DNA of 64,000 bases from Methylophaga sp. (GCA_002696735.1 NZSL01000007.1:283347-347346), one strand, 5' to 3'; counted from the first letter of the stretch, positions 20,213 to 32,188 are shown. Notes: generated from the letters alone by a model not told the origin. Program-made: numbers and translations.

Positions 20213-20854
20213 CTAGGGTGTACCAGCTTTATCAAAATAATCGCTCAAATCCTGCTCCAACGTCGCGAGAATTTCTTCCAGCGCATTTTGCCAGCCAGTT
20301 ACAACGGTTTGCGGGTTTGTTTCATCAATCGATGCATCAACACGAAAACCGGTTTGAAACAGCATCTTGCTACGATCAGCATCGCCCGGACTCATAAAAA
20401 ACTGCATTTCTAAAACAGCCTGCGGCGGATACTCGGCGCGCTCTTCACCATAAAGTTTGGTGACTGCCGCTTCCAACACTAAATCTGCTGGTTGAGAATC
20501 ATCGGTAATGACAGCACTGAATAAACCACTTTTAGACAACCAGCGTTGTAATTGTGAGGTAAACATCACCTGCGGATCAGTAAGCAATACATGTCCTGCC
20601 TGCGGTTGATATTCATTGTCGCCAATACGAAACACAATATTCTCGGTGCGATAATGGGGTGCTATACGAACAGGTTTAATGCGTAAAACCCGGTTCTGGG
20701 CAAACTCCGCAGCAACATTACCTCGATCAACATCGACGATATAAAAACGCGGTTGCATATCGTCAGCTTCTTTATCTCCACCACCAAAGCCAAAACAACC
20801 GGTCAATAAACTGAACAGAACGAAAACCAGCACTCTCTGCCATCTGTGAATCAC
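20213..20854 (-). CDS. PqiC/ABC-transport auxiliary lipoprotein
   Basis: Outer-membrane-directed lipoprotein with lipobox LLTGC after a short hydrophobic signal. The mature part resembles the ABC-type transport auxiliary component family (PqiC/DUF330): FYIVDVDRG followed by RVLRIKPVRIAP and a region on LTDPQVMFTSQLQRWLSKSGLF. The start is taken as GTG at 20854, with AGGAG upstream, because this gives a clean lipoprotein signal; the in-frame ATG at 20947 adds 31 polar residues and runs into the apt promoter region. In relatives such proteins partner MCE-type lipid transporters, but none is adjacent here. Confidence 0.75.
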   Translation of the reverse strand: MIHRWQRVLVFVLFSLLTGCFGFGGGDKEADDMQPRFYIVDVDRGNVAAEFAQNRVLRIKPVRIAPHYRTENIVFRIGDNEYQPQAGHVLLTDPQVMFTSQLQRWLSKSGLFSAVITDDSQPADLVLEAAVTKLYGEERAEYPPQAVLEMQFFMSPGDADRSKMLFQTGFRVDASIDETNPQTVVTGWQNALEEILATLEQDLSDYFDKAGTP

Positions 20855-20916
20855 GAAATGTTGTACTCCTAAAGATTTCTGGGAAATTGCATTACAGTTG
20901 TTGTAATTAGTGTCGT

Positions 20917-20922
20917 TATAAT
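20917..20922 (+). promoter_or_regulatory. -10 element (TATAAT) of the apt promoter
   Basis: Perfect TATAAT 42 bases before the apt start, in the divergent gap. A -35 match upstream is only approximate (CAGTTG or TTACAG). Confidence 0.5.
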
Positions 20923-20963
20923 ACTGGTGGTGACCATTCCTTCTCAAATAATTTAGGCGTCAG

Positions 20964-21479
20964 ATGGACGAGATAAAAACCAAGATCCGCGATATCGCAG
21001 ATTTTCCCGAACCCGGCATTTTATTCAAAGACATCACCCCGTTAATGCAATCCCCTGTCTTACTGCGTCAGGCCGTTGAATTGCTGATTGCACCCTATCG
21101 AAAATCTAATATAACTGCCGTCGCTGGTATGGAAGCCCGGGGCTTTATTTTTGGTTCACTCGCCGCCTCAATGCTAGAGGTCGGATTCATTCCACTGCGC
21201 AAACCCGGCAAACTTCCTCACACTACCCATAAGGTCGAATACCAATTGGAATATGGTGAAACCAGCCTGGAAATTCATGCCGATGCCTTGGCAGAAAATG
21301 ACAATATTTTAATCGTTGATGATGTGCTCGCCACTGGTGGCACCGCCAAGGCCAGTTGCGAATTAATCCGGTTATTGGGTGGTAATGTGGTTGGCTGTGC
21401 ATTCCTGATGGAAATCACCGGGCTGAATGGCCGTTCCTTACTAACTGACGTTAACGTACACAGCGTAATCCAATACTAA
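20964..21479 (+). CDS. apt: Adenine phosphoribosyltransferase
   Basis: Purine salvage enzyme converting adenine and PRPP to AMP. 171 residues, with the PRPP-binding motif ILIVDDVLATGGTAKA near 115-130 and the Apt-typical FPEPGILFKDITPL at the N-terminus. Its stop overlaps the next gene start (TAATG), so the two are coupled. Confidence 0.97.
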   Translation: MDEIKTKIRDIADFPEPGILFKDITPLMQSPVLLRQAVELLIAPYRKSNITAVAGMEARGFIFGSLAASMLEVGFIPLRKPGKLPHTTHKVEYQLEYGETSLEIHADALAENDNILIVDDVLATGGTAKASCELIRLLGGNVVGCAFLMEITGLNGRSLLTDVNVHSVIQY

Positions 21480-22321
21480 TGAAGTTTTTACTATTTTTAT
21501 TATTTACCTCTCCCGTTTTTGCTGACACGGTTTATCAATCAGCTGTGCACGAAGCAAAATGGCAGACTGAAGAATCACCGCTTTCCTGCAGCTTAAGCCA
21601 TGACGTTACGGATTTTGGGGATATCCTTTTTCATCGCGAAAATGGTGAGCCGCTGCAGCTTACTATTTCCACGGCAGATCATCCCGCTTCGCAAAACACT
21701 GCTGAACTGATGATCATCAACACGCCCTGGCAGTTCGATCAGGTCAGACAAAAGTTAGTGACTCTGCCCATCACCTATGGACAGCGTGAATTCAGGGTGG
21801 AAGGTAATGCGGCGCAAAAAGCGCTGGCAGCTTTGCAACAAGGTCAATTCGTTCAACTGCAATATGCCTCGCAAACCAGCATTCAACCGGTCAGCGTGAT
21901 TTTATCCAATGTGCAATTTCTGCCCGCCATGCGCGAGTTTCAGGAATGTTCAGACAAAATGCACCCGGATAGTTTTAACGATTTAAAGCAATTCAGTGTG
22001 TATTTTGAATCGGAGAAAGCCATTCTCGACAACAGTGCATCTCAACGGATGAAACGATTGGCTGAGTATCTGAAAGTGGATGACAGCATCACCCGCATTA
22101 TTATCGAATCGCACACCGACAGTTTTGGTCGAAGAGAACTGAATACCGAGCTGTCAGATAAACGCGCGCAAGTGGTGAAAACCTTTCTGATTGAACAGGC
22201 TGAAATCGACGAAGGTATTATCGAAACGCATTCCTATCGTGATAACAAGCCTGTTGCGAGTAATAAAACACCTGAAGGTCGTGCCCAAAACCGCCGCACG
22301 GAATTACGTTTAATTCGCTGA
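21479..22321 (+). CDS. MotY-like protein with OmpA peptidoglycan-binding domain
   Basis: A 280-residue exported protein: signal peptide MKFLLFLLFTSPVFA, an N-terminal beta domain of about 140 residues beginning CSLSHDVTDFGDILFHRENG (reminiscent of the stator ring protein MotY), and a C-terminal OmpA domain (about 165-280; IIIESHTDSFGRRELN and LSDKRAQVVKTFL). MotY links sodium-type flagellar stators to the wall. A general OmpA-family envelope protein is the alternative. No other flagellar gene is nearby. It is translationally coupled to apt and its end overlaps the convergent thiDE by 12 bases. Confidence 0.72.
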   Translation: MKFLLFLLFTSPVFADTVYQSAVHEAKWQTEESPLSCSLSHDVTDFGDILFHRENGEPLQLTISTADHPASQNTAELMIINTPWQFDQVRQKLVTLPITYGQREFRVEGNAAQKALAALQQGQFVQLQYASQTSIQPVSVILSNVQFLPAMREFQECSDKMHPDSFNDLKQFSVYFESEKAILDNSASQRMKRLAEYLKVDDSITRIIIESHTDSFGRRELNTELSDKRAQVVKTFLIEQAEIDEGIIETHSYRDNKPVASNKTPEGRAQNRRTELRLIR

Positions 22322-23776
22322 ATGACGCCATAACGTCAGTAAATCATGGGTGACTTTTTGATAATCAGTTGCTTTGGTAATCGCCGAAATCATTGCCACT
22401 GACCCCACCCCGGTTTTATGTAACGCCGTTGCACGCGGCAGATCAATCCCGCCAATGGCAACCAGTGGCGTATGCCCATCTAATAAGCGTATCCATTCTG
22501 CTAACCGATCAAACCCTTGGGGTTGCCATGGCATTTGTTTGCTGTCAGTTTCAAATATCGGTCCCAAGGCAATATAACTGGGGTTTACCGCTAAGGCTCT
22601 GGCCAGTTCCCAATACGAATGGGTTGAAATCCCTAATCGCAATCCGGACTGCTCGATTTCCAGCAAATCAGCATCATGTAAATCTTCCTGTCCCAAATGC
22701 ACACCGTAAGCACCGTTATCAATCGCCATACGCCAGTGATCATTCACAAAAAACTGAATATCACTATGTTGATGAGAGATATCCACCGCACTGGCAATCT
22801 CAGCATTCAGAAAAGCTTTATCCGTTTGTTTCAACCGCAATTGAATGGTTTTGATGCCAATGGTTAATAAACGATTGACCCAATCCGCACTATCCACCAC
22901 TGGGTAGATTCCCAATCGTTCCGGACATTCGGGAAAACTAAAACTTTTTCCAATCAGATCCGGGGTATAACTCAATCGTGGAATATCTCGAAGTTCAAAC
23001 GGTTGCTGTTGATGAGAAAACAGCTGATACGGCCCCAATGTCTGCGATTCCCGAATCCCGCGGTTGATATAACTACGCGATAAAATCACCGCATCACGGA
23101 TATCTTCGCCTTGTGCCAGATAACACGCCAGACTGGATGCCAGCACACAACCGGTTCCGCGAACATTTTTATTCAACCGTGGTTGATAGCAATAGAAATG
23201 GCCAAACGCATTGGCAAAATAATCCGAGACAAAACTTTGATCGCCATGCCCGCCTTTCACCAGACACGCTGACAATCCTTCTTCAATTAAATGGCGGACC
23301 TGCTTCTCCACCGAGCCGGTGACATTCTCAGAGAGATACTCTATCTCAGGTAAATTAGGTGTCAGCAAGGTAATTTTTGGTAATACTGATTTACGCACAA
23401 ACTCCAATACTTCCGGCGTAGCCTGCTTTCCCCCACTCGTAGCCGCCATCACCGGATCCATCACTATTGGCACATCATGACGTTTAAGAATACGTTCAAT
23501 CGCCTCGGCTATCTCCAAATCAGGTATCAAACCAATTTTGATAGCAGCAATGTCAAAATCAACAATACAGCTTTCGTATTGTTTGAGAAATTTCTCAGCC
23601 GTTAGTGGATTTAATGCACGCATACCGCTTTGTGTCTGTTCAGTTACACAGGTAATTAACGGAACAGGATGAAAGCCATGATGGCTCACGGTTTGAATAT
23701 CTGCTGTCAGACCAGCACAACCTTGAGGATCCATGCCACCTATTAATAAAATAGCTTTTTGTGAATGATCAGCCAT
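22310..23776 (-). CDS. thiDE: Fused HMP/HMP-P kinase and thiamin-phosphate synthase (ThiD-ThiE)
   Basis: Two consecutive enzymes of thiamin synthesis in one 488-residue chain. The N-terminal part (about 1-265) is ThiD ([19 protein letters not shown], and the [14 protein letters not shown] anion-hole region). The C-terminal part (about 285-485) is ThiE ([53 protein letters not shown]). It phosphorylates hydroxymethylpyrimidine twice and joins it to the thiazole phosphate. It overlaps the thiG end by 8 bases and closes the thiC-thiO-thiS-thiG-thiDE operon. Confidence 0.93.
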   Translation of the reverse strand: MADHSQKAILLIGGMDPQGCAGLTADIQTVSHHGFHPVPLITCVTEQTQSGMRALNPLTAEKFLKQYESCIVDFDIAAIKIGLIPDLEIAEAIERILKRHDVPIVMDPVMAATSGGKQATPEVLEFVRKSVLPKITLLTPNLPEIEYLSENVTGSVEKQVRHLIEEGLSACLVKGGHGDQSFVSDYFANAFGHFYCYQPRLNKNVRGTGCVLASSLACYLAQGEDIRDAVILSRSYINRGIRESQTLGPYQLFSHQQQPFELRDIPRLSYTPDLIGKSFSFPECPERLGIYPVVDSADWVNRLLTIGIKTIQLRLKQTDKAFLNAEIASAVDISHQHSDIQFFVNDHWRMAIDNGAYGVHLGQEDLHDADLLEIEQSGLRLGISTHSYWELARALAVNPSYIALGPIFETDSKQMPWQPQGFDRLAEWIRLLDGHTPLVAIGGIDLPRATALHKTGVGSVAMISAITKATDYQKVTHDLLTLWRHSAN

Positions 23777-24566
23777 GTTGCTGCCAGATTGGTTGGTCTA
23801 ACGTCGGTGTACTGGGCTTGGCGGAATCACGTTTTGGCATAATGCCCGCTTCAAATGCCAGTCGTCCTGCATTGATGGATTGTTTAAACGCTTCGGCCAT
23901 AAGTGCCGGTTCAAGTGCTTCGGCCACGGCGGTATTCAACAGAATGCCGTCATAACCCAGTTCCATAGCCTGCACTGCATCAGAAGGTTTGCCGATGCCC
24001 GCATCGACCAGTAACGTTATTTCCGGTAAGCGTTCTCGCAATGTTCTCAATGCATAAGGATTGAGTAATCCTTGTCCAGTACCGATTGGTGCCCCCCAGG
24101 GCATTAAAACTTCACATCCGGCATCAGCCAGTTTCTGGCACAGCACCAAATCATCAGTACAGTAGGGAAACACTTTAAAACCATCAGCAATCAGGGTTTT
24201 GGTCGCTTCCAATAAAGCAAACGGATCCGGTTGCAAGTTAAAACTGTCGCCTAAGACTTCGAGTTTGATCCAGTCAGTTTCAAATAACTCACGAGCCATA
24301 TGGGCTGTTTTAATTGCCTCGGCTGCACTGTAACAACCCGCGGTATTAGGTAATAAATGACAGCCCAGCGCTTCAATCATGTTCCAGAATTGCTGACCAC
24401 TATTGGCCTGCCCGGCACTTTGCCGACGCAATGACACAGTAATCACCTGAGCACCTGAAGCCTTGATGGCATCACACATAACCTGCGGTGAAGGATAAAG
24501 CGCCGTGCCGATAAATAAACGACTACTAAGGGTTTGGCCGTAAACGGTCCAGTCAGATGCTTGCAT
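23769..24566 (-). CDS. thiG: Thiazole synthase
   Basis: Forms the thiazole ring from deoxyxylulose phosphate, dehydroglycine and ThiS thiocarboxylate. 265 residues from the ATG at 24566. Family motifs: [20 protein letters not shown] (Schiff-base Lys region), [12 protein letters not shown] and [11 protein letters not shown]. The start is fixed by a GGAGG site that lies inside the last codons of thiS. An in-frame upstream ATG at 24599 would overlap thiS by 32 bases and lacks such a site. Confidence 0.95.
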   Translation of the reverse strand: MQASDWTVYGQTLSSRLFIGTALYPSPQVMCDAIKASGAQVITVSLRRQSAGQANSGQQFWNMIEALGCHLLPNTAGCYSAAEAIKTAHMARELFETDWIKLEVLGDSFNLQPDPFALLEATKTLIADGFKVFPYCTDDLVLCQKLADAGCEVLMPWGAPIGTGQGLLNPYALRTLRERLPEITLLVDAGIGKPSDAVQAMELGYDGILLNTAVAEALEPALMAEAFKQSINAGRLAFEAGIMPKRDSAKPSTPTLDQPIWQQHG

Positions 24567-24567
24567 G

Positions 24568-24789
24568 TCAGCCTCCACTGATCGGCGATAGCACATCAAT
24601 GCGATCGCCTGCTGATAATTGATAGGTTGGATGTGCTGATTTGGCGATAATATTGTCGTTAATCACCACCACAAACCGGCCTTCTATCCAGCCATGCTCA
24701 GCCAGAAACGCCTGCAAATTAAAGCTTGTGGTTTCTATGGGCTGTTCATTCAAAATAAGTGAAATGGGTTGAATCGACTCAGCTTGCAT
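24568..24789 (-). CDS. thiS: Sulfur carrier protein ThiS
   Basis: 73-residue ubiquitin-like sulfur carrier ending in the required Gly-Gly (SPISGG), which is adenylated and thiocarboxylated to feed ThiG. It overlaps the thiO end by 11 bases. No thiF is seen beside it, so activation must come from an enzyme elsewhere. Confidence 0.93.
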   Translation of the reverse strand: MQAESIQPISLILNEQPIETTSFNLQAFLAEHGWIEGRFVVVINDNIIAKSAHPTYQLSAGDRIDVLSPISGG

Positions 24790-25849
24790 AACGCACTCCC
24801 GAATCTGTGTGTTCTGATAATGTTGTCAGTAATTGATCGACCATTACCGGCCCCAGCAAATAACCATGCCGATACAGGCCATTGATTTGATAACCCCACT
24901 CCTGCTGGCGAATCATGGGTAAATGATCAGGTAATGCCGGACGGCAATGCGCCCGCATTTCCAACACTCGGGCTTCGGCAAAACCTTTATGAATGCTGTA
25001 AAGCGCCGATAACAATTCCATAGCACTACGTACACTCACTGGTGACCGATCTTCGGATTCAATTACCGTCGCCCCAATAACATATTGCTGATCCGGTCTG
25101 GGGGCCAGATACAGCGGATAACGTGGATGCATTAAGCGTACGCACTGTTGCAGATTCACTTCCGGCGCATGAACACGCAGTACTTCACCACGAACCCCAC
25201 GCAAGTCTTTCAAATCAACTTTGCTGCCATTACCCCGGCAATCAATCACCGAGGTAAAATTATCCAGCGAATGACCGAGCGTTTGCTGGCACAACTGTTC
25301 CAATGTGGCGTTAGTTAACGTTTCAATCGGGTCAATTATTTGCCAGTTGGCATGTTCGGTTAGAAACTCACCAACCTGCTGATAAAACTGGCGATTATCC
25401 AGACAACTCTCTTGCGGGAAATACAACGCCGACCGAAAATTTTCGGCCAGTTCAGGAGACAGGTTTTGTAACTGCTGAGCGTCAATCTGCTGATAATCAG
25501 TTGCATCCAGAATATGTATTGCACGACGTTGATAACGTGCCAGTTCAGCCTTATCCCCTTCGTGCGCGACGACCAACGTGCCGCTCTGCGGATTAAATAT
25601 TGGCTGTTCAAACTCAGCCAGCCATTTATCCCACAACGCCTTACTTTGAATACCCAGATCACGAATCGACCGATCTGCCGTCACCGCTTCGGTAAACGGC
25701 GCGATCATTGAAGCCGCAATAAAACCGGCACTGTCGGTACCAGCTTTATCGTCTGATGACAGAATCGTCACGGCATGACCGGCCTGAATCAGGCGCCAGC
25801 TTGTCAGGCGTCCAATCAGACCGCTACCGATAATCAGATAATGCTTCAT
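24779..25849 (-). CDS. thiO: Glycine oxidase ThiO
   Basis: FAD-dependent amine oxidase that makes dehydroglycine for the thiazole ring. The Rossmann FAD motif YLIIGSGLIGRLTSW is at the N-terminus (4-18), and the conserved C-terminal region PALPDHLPMI then GLYRHGYLLGP matches glycine oxidases. Start set at the ATG at 25849 (356 residues); an upstream TTG at 25870 is in frame but puts extra residues before the FAD motif. It begins shortly after thiC. Confidence 0.92.
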   Translation of the reverse strand: MKHYLIIGSGLIGRLTSWRLIQAGHAVTILSSDDKAGTDSAGFIAASMIAPFTEAVTADRSIRDLGIQSKALWDKWLAEFEQPIFNPQSGTLVVAHEGDKAELARYQRRAIHILDATDYQQIDAQQLQNLSPELAENFRSALYFPQESCLDNRQFYQQVGEFLTEHANWQIIDPIETLTNATLEQLCQQTLGHSLDNFTSVIDCRGNGSKVDLKDLRGVRGEVLRVHAPEVNLQQCVRLMHPRYPLYLAPRPDQQYVIGATVIESEDRSPVSVRSAMELLSALYSIHKGFAEARVLEMRAHCRPALPDHLPMIRQQEWGYQINGLYRHGYLLGPVMVDQLLTTLSEHTDSGVRYAS

Positions 25850-25870
25850 AGCGATCGAGATCCGGTCCAA

Positions 25871-27893
<2,023 letters not shown>

Positions 27894-27983
27894 AATCATC
27901 CTAAACTAAAAATGATTTTTTACACAAGCATCATCTGGCACAATGGGTCACATCAAACGGCATGAAATCAGGCAACATCGGCC

Positions 27984-28538
27984 ATGGCAGATAACAAAAA
28001 TAAAAATGATGACGACGAGTTTTCCTTGTTTCGTAATGAAATGAGCGACGCCGAGCCCATCAAACACGACCGCCTGGTGCATCGAAAACCACCACCTCCG
28101 CCAACGGTCAGAAAACCCTCCGCAGCCGAACTCCCCCATGACACCAGCGAGTTTTCCAGTCTTTTCGCCCCCGAAACCGTGGGTAACGAAGAATATCTGG
28201 AATACCGAGGTGACGGCATTCAAAACCGCCAATTCGCCAAACTCAAAAGTGGCAGAGTACATCTGGAAGCCGAACTCGATTTACACGGCCTCACCCTCGC
28301 CAAAGCTGAACCCACCCTCTCCCATTTTCTCGAACAATGCCAAGAGCAGAAGATTCGCTGCGTGCGAATCATTCACGGCAAAGGCTGGGGTTCACGCGAT
28401 AACAAACCGGTATTAAAAAGCAAACTCAATCACTGGCTTAGACAAAGTGATGCCGTACTGGCATTTTGCAGTGCAACGATAGAGGATGGTGGGACTGGGG
28501 CTTTGTATGTTTTGTTGAAGAGGCAGTTTGAAAAATAA
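27984..28538 (+). CDS. Smr-domain protein (SmrA/YdaL-like)
   Basis: 184 residues. The acidic N-terminal half is followed by the YLEYRGDGIQNRQFAKLKSG segment and a C-terminal Smr domain (about 100-183) with the DLHGLT motif and the IIHGKGWGSRD loop. Smr proteins of this type are nucleases; SmrB cuts mRNA at collided ribosomes. The layout here looks closer to SmrA (YdaL), whose role is less clear. Single gene, convergent with the DUF4062 gene. Confidence 0.85.
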   Translation: MADNKNKNDDDEFSLFRNEMSDAEPIKHDRLVHRKPPPPPTVRKPSAAELPHDTSEFSSLFAPETVGNEEYLEYRGDGIQNRQFAKLKSGRVHLEAELDLHGLTLAKAEPTLSHFLEQCQEQKIRCVRIIHGKGWGSRDNKPVLKSKLNHWLRQSDAVLAFCSATIEDGGTGALYVLLKRQFEK

Positions 28539-28565
28539 ATAAATTTTAATTTATGCTTAATATAG

Positions 28566-30569
28566 TCAACTAGTTAAAAACTTTAACTTTTTATCAACTG
28601 TTTCAAATTTTGATGAATTTAATTCAAAAAAAGCTTGTTTTGAACTCGTGAACATTTTAATTGCATTATCAATATCTTCTGTCAATAAATATAAATCACC
28701 TAAGTTTGAATATTGATTCCCTAAATTTTCTTTGTCTCCAACTGATAAAGCTAAATCGATTGATTTCTTATAAAATTCTTCAGCAATAACTAATTCATTT
28801 TTTTTAAGATGGAGTCCTGCCAAATTTCCATAATTCACTGCTAAATTTTGTCTATGTCCAATTAATGAGTTTATTTCCATAGACATATGATGAAATTCCA
28901 TTGCTTTATTAATTTCCTCACGTTTTTCACTTAAAACTGCTAAATTGCTATATTGAGCAGCAACACCAGATTGACTATTAACTTCTCGGTGTAAAGTTAG
29001 TGCTAAAAGAGCTAATTCCTCTGCTTCATCAATTAAACCCATATCTTTATTAAGAAGACTAAGATTTCCATAATTTGAAGCCAGAGTTTCTATAAAACCA
29101 AATTTTTCATTTATTTCTATTGCTTTCGTGAAATAAAACTTTGATTTTTTAAAGTCCCGCATTTTTCGGTATATGTTTGCTAAGCTTGAGTACTGAATTG
29201 CCTCTCCTTGTATGGATCCCAATTGAGAATTGATTATTGCCGCCTCTTCATACATAGCTATGGCTTTTAGGTATTCACCTTTGATTTTGTACACGTGGCC
29301 GTGATTACTTTTAACTTTAGCTATTCCTTCCTGAGAATTAATTTCTTTAAAAACTTTCTCAGCCTTAAGGTACATTTTATCTGCCATATCAAGCTGTCCA
29401 AGCTCAGAGTAAACATCCCCCAAATTTAAATAATCAGCACCAATGAACCTCTGTTGATTCAGAGATTTGTGTATATCCAAAGCCTTAAAAAAAAACCTTT
29501 CAGATAGCTTATATTTTGATTGAATCTGGTTCACGACACCTAAATTCCCAAATTGCTGTGCTAAACCTGGTAAAAAATTTTCCGTTTCATAAATAGATAA
29601 AGCATGTTGAAAACATTTTTGAGCTTCGTCAGTTTTTCCTCTGTTCAGTAAAATAATTCCTTTATTTCCAGTTACGGCAGCTCCCTCAATAGTATTTTTG
29701 TTATCTACTAGTAAATCATCCCATTTTTGGAGTACCGCATCGGCAGCGTCTAAATCACCAGTTCTTTGATAGAACAAAAAGCTTAGGTTAAGAATTTTTA
29801 AATTTTTAGATTCTAGACTAACAATCGAAAACATTTGTCTCGCATATTCTATTTTTCCCTCAAACGATAAAGCAGCTGCAAATTCTGCCATCTTAAGATC
29901 TCTAAGCTCTAACTGTAATAATGCTTGATCTTTTTCCATAGACGCATTTTGTACTTCAAGCTGAACTTCCTTTTTTTGAGCTTCAATTTCTTTTACTACA
30001 TCAAGAGGTAAGATAATCGGATGAAGACCTTGTTTAAGAGATGTAAGGTCTCCTTTAACATAGGCACGAAGATGACGACCTATTAAAGTCTTAAATTGTT
30101 GTACATCTTTGAATGCTTTATAAAAGTCGACACCAGATTCTTCTAATTTTTTTCTGAAATCTAACACCTTTTGAAGTTGCTCGTCTGGATGAGCTTCTAA
30201 AGCCCGCTCAATTTGTTTAAAAAAAACAAAAATCTCAGGTTTCGATTGTTCTCTGAATCTATCATAAGCTCGATAAAACTCTTCTTCGGTATACGAAGAG
30301 TATGGAGCAGCGTCTGAGGCAGTTTGTCCCCACCTTGTATGTATAGCTAAAATAAAAACATCGCATTCATCAATCATTTTATTAAACAATGATTGAACAC
30401 GACGACCAGTTGAAGCATATTCATTTTCCCAGCCTAGAGCTTCGAACTCGATATTAGCTCCATCTCCAAATCCCTCGTTTAGTAATTCTAAAATATTTCG
30501 GAAAGCCTCTCTTTCCTCCGTCAGATCCGATGGCGTGGCAATAAAAACTTTTATTTTTCTTTTTTTCAT
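28566..30569 (-). CDS. DUF4062 domain plus TPR-array protein
   Basis: 667 residues. The N-terminus (1-100) is a DUF4062 domain (KVFIATPSDLTEEREAF, then CDVFILAIHTRWGQ and YTEEEFYRAYD), a TIR/Rossmann-like module found at the front of STAND/NACHT and TPR proteins. A short coiled segment (about 190-235) precedes at least nine tetratricopeptide-like repeats (about 265-640) with NYGNLA/YSNLGDLY signatures. The gene is markedly AT-rich compared with its neighbours and lies divergent to a SIR2-like gene. A role as sensor or effector in phage defence is inferred from domain context only. Confidence 0.75.
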   Translation of the reverse strand: MKKRKIKVFIATPSDLTEEREAFRNILELLNEGFGDGANIEFEALGWENEYASTGRRVQSLFNKMIDECDVFILAIHTRWGQTASDAAPYSSYTEEEFYRAYDRFREQSKPEIFVFFKQIERALEAHPDEQLQKVLDFRKKLEESGVDFYKAFKDVQQFKTLIGRHLRAYVKGDLTSLKQGLHPIILPLDVVKEIEAQKKEVQLEVQNASMEKDQALLQLELRDLKMAEFAAALSFEGKIEYARQMFSIVSLESKNLKILNLSFLFYQRTGDLDAADAVLQKWDDLLVDNKNTIEGAAVTGNKGIILLNRGKTDEAQKCFQHALSIYETENFLPGLAQQFGNLGVVNQIQSKYKLSERFFFKALDIHKSLNQQRFIGADYLNLGDVYSELGQLDMADKMYLKAEKVFKEINSQEGIAKVKSNHGHVYKIKGEYLKAIAMYEEAAIINSQLGSIQGEAIQYSSLANIYRKMRDFKKSKFYFTKAIEINEKFGFIETLASNYGNLSLLNKDMGLIDEAEELALLALTLHREVNSQSGVAAQYSNLAVLSEKREEINKAMEFHHMSMEINSLIGHRQNLAVNYGNLAGLHLKKNELVIAEEFYKKSIDLALSVGDKENLGNQYSNLGDLYLLTEDIDNAIKMFTSSKQAFFELNSSKFETVDKKLKFLTS

Positions 30570-30981
30570 CTATTTTTTAAGGGCTGAATATTGAAGGATC
30601 TAACCTTAGTCTATCTTCACAAGTGCAGCAATCATGAATTAAGCTTTTTCATCCTAGCACTTTAGTTCTACTAGTCTGCTTAAGTTTAAGTTCTATAAGA
30701 GTTAAGAGCGAGTAATAACCTTATTTTTTAATCCAATCACTCTTCACATAGATTGCAATAAATGGGTAAGAGTCGATTGAATTTGATTTTGCTGATTTAT
30801 ATGTTGCATCTCTTGACTTGGATGACTCAGAGTAAGTAAATAATCTTCATAACAAAATGCATCATCTATTCTCAATAGTGTCTGTCCTGTTTTGCCCCCC
30901 CCCTGCAATAAAGTCCAAAAACATGTGAAAAGGCATTAGTGTATTGTTAGTTTTTTTCTAACTAAACAGGTATAGGGAAAT
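30570..30981. other. AT-rich divergent gap between the DUF4062 and SIR2-like genes
   Basis: 412 bases, no ORF with a ribosome site. It should hold both promoters. A run of nine C (30895-30903) stands out in an AT-rich setting, 79 bases before the SIR2-like start. Confidence 0.55.
30895..30903. repeat. Homopolymer C9 tract upstream of the SIR2-like gene
   Basis: Nine consecutive C in the promoter area of the SIR2-like gene. Such tracts slip during replication and can vary promoter spacing; whether this one does is unknown. Confidence 0.6.
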
Positions 30982-32076
30982 ATGAAAACGGTCTATATAT
31001 TAGGTGCAGGATTTTCTGTAGAAGCAGGCGCCCCGATCCAGAGATCAATCATAAGTGAAGCCTTTAGACTTCGTGATGCTGACAAGGCAAATTTTGATGA
31101 TAAACGATTTGAAGAATTTACCAATTTTATCAGTGAACAATTAAATGTATCAGAAGACAAATTTTCAACTGTTGATTTAGAGGATATCTTTACACCATTA
31201 GATAGATGTTTAAGCGAAAGTGCCCAGTTTAGAGGTATTGGTCTCGGCAAAATAATGCAAGTCAGAGAGTCAGTCTTCTTCGTTATTGGCCGAACGATAC
31301 AACTTTTATTAAACGAACCCAATAAATCAAAAAAATACATAGATACCTTTGCCAAATTTTTAGCTGAAAAATCATCGACTAGAGCTAGTGACCAATACAG
31401 GAATGAGGATCCAGTAAGTGTTATAAGTACTAACTGGGATATTCTTCTAGATAACTCAATCTATCAGGTATTGCAATCAAACCATAAATACAATGGTGTT
31501 GTAGATTATTGTTGTTACATAAGCTCTATAGATAAAAATGATGATACTGTAAAACCCGGTTTAGAAAAGCTAGGGCAAGGTGGATTTAATGTTAAATTAT
31601 TGAAACTGCATGGTTCACTGAATTGGTTGCAATGTCCTAGATGTTCTAGGCTTTATACCAAGTTTTTTATAAAGCAAACTTTGGATAATTTCTTCGATCC
31701 AACATCTTGTCGTCATTGCGATACTAATTTTCCAGAAGAGAAAGGCAAACATCTACTAACAGCCAACTTAATAATGCCCACCTATTTAAAAGACCTATCT
31801 AATCCTCAATACAGGATTATTTGGCAAAATGCTGGGATAGAGATTTCCGAAGCAGATCAAATTGTTTTTATTGGTTATTCATTGCCTTATGCCGATTTCG
31901 AGATGCGCCAATTACTGTCGAGAATGACCCGTAAAAATGCCAAAATTCATGTCGTTGATTTTCTCAATCCAATTGAGCAAGATGGATTAAAACAGCACTG
32001 GTTAAAATTTTTCGGGAATAGGGAAGTAACTTTCAGTTTTGATGGCGCTTCGAAATTCTTAGAGACTTTAGTATAA
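30982..32076 (+). CDS. SIR2-like NAD-binding domain protein
   Basis: 364 residues of the SIR2_2 type. Nucleotide-binding GAGFSVEAGAP at 8-18, the STNWD motif with the catalytic-type Asn (near 150), and KLHGSLNW with the expected catalytic His (near 211). Two CxxC pairs follow (CPRC and CRHC), a probable zinc ribbon, and then the C-terminal IGYSLPYADFEM motif. Proteins of this class in ThsA, DSR and short-Argonaute systems deplete NAD+ on phage infection. This one is AT-rich and divergent to a DUF4062-TPR gene. A housekeeping deacylase is less likely given the non-sirtuin motif spacing. Confidence 0.8.
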   Translation: MKTVYILGAGFSVEAGAPIQRSIISEAFRLRDADKANFDDKRFEEFTNFISEQLNVSEDKFSTVDLEDIFTPLDRCLSESAQFRGIGLGKIMQVRESVFFVIGRTIQLLLNEPNKSKKYIDTFAKFLAEKSSTRASDQYRNEDPVSVISTNWDILLDNSIYQVLQSNHKYNGVVDYCCYISSIDKNDDTVKPGLEKLGQGGFNVKLLKLHGSLNWLQCPRCSRLYTKFFIKQTLDNFFDPTSCRHCDTNFPEEKGKHLLTANLIMPTYLKDLSNPQYRIIWQNAGIEISEADQIVFIGYSLPYADFEMRQLLSRMTRKNAKIHVVDFLNPIEQDGLKQHWLKFFGNREVTFSFDGASKFLETLV

Positions 32077-32114
32077 GGTGGACATAAAAGGTGGCATTTC
32101 AAAGGTGTCAGAAA

Positions 32115-32188
32115 CAATTGAAATTCACTTCACAACAATTAATGGTATCTGATCCCATTTATTTCAATTTTTGCCCTTGCTACAGACA
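32115..32188. repeat. Dispersed repeat family B, copy 1
   Basis: About 75 bases closely matching 34311-34385: a CAATTGAAATTCACTTCAC block, an AATGGTATCTGATCCC block, then TTTATTTCAATTTTTG and GCTACAGACA. Directly after it GGGGTCAG and AGGGTCAG occur in tandem (32199-32225). Confidence 0.75.
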
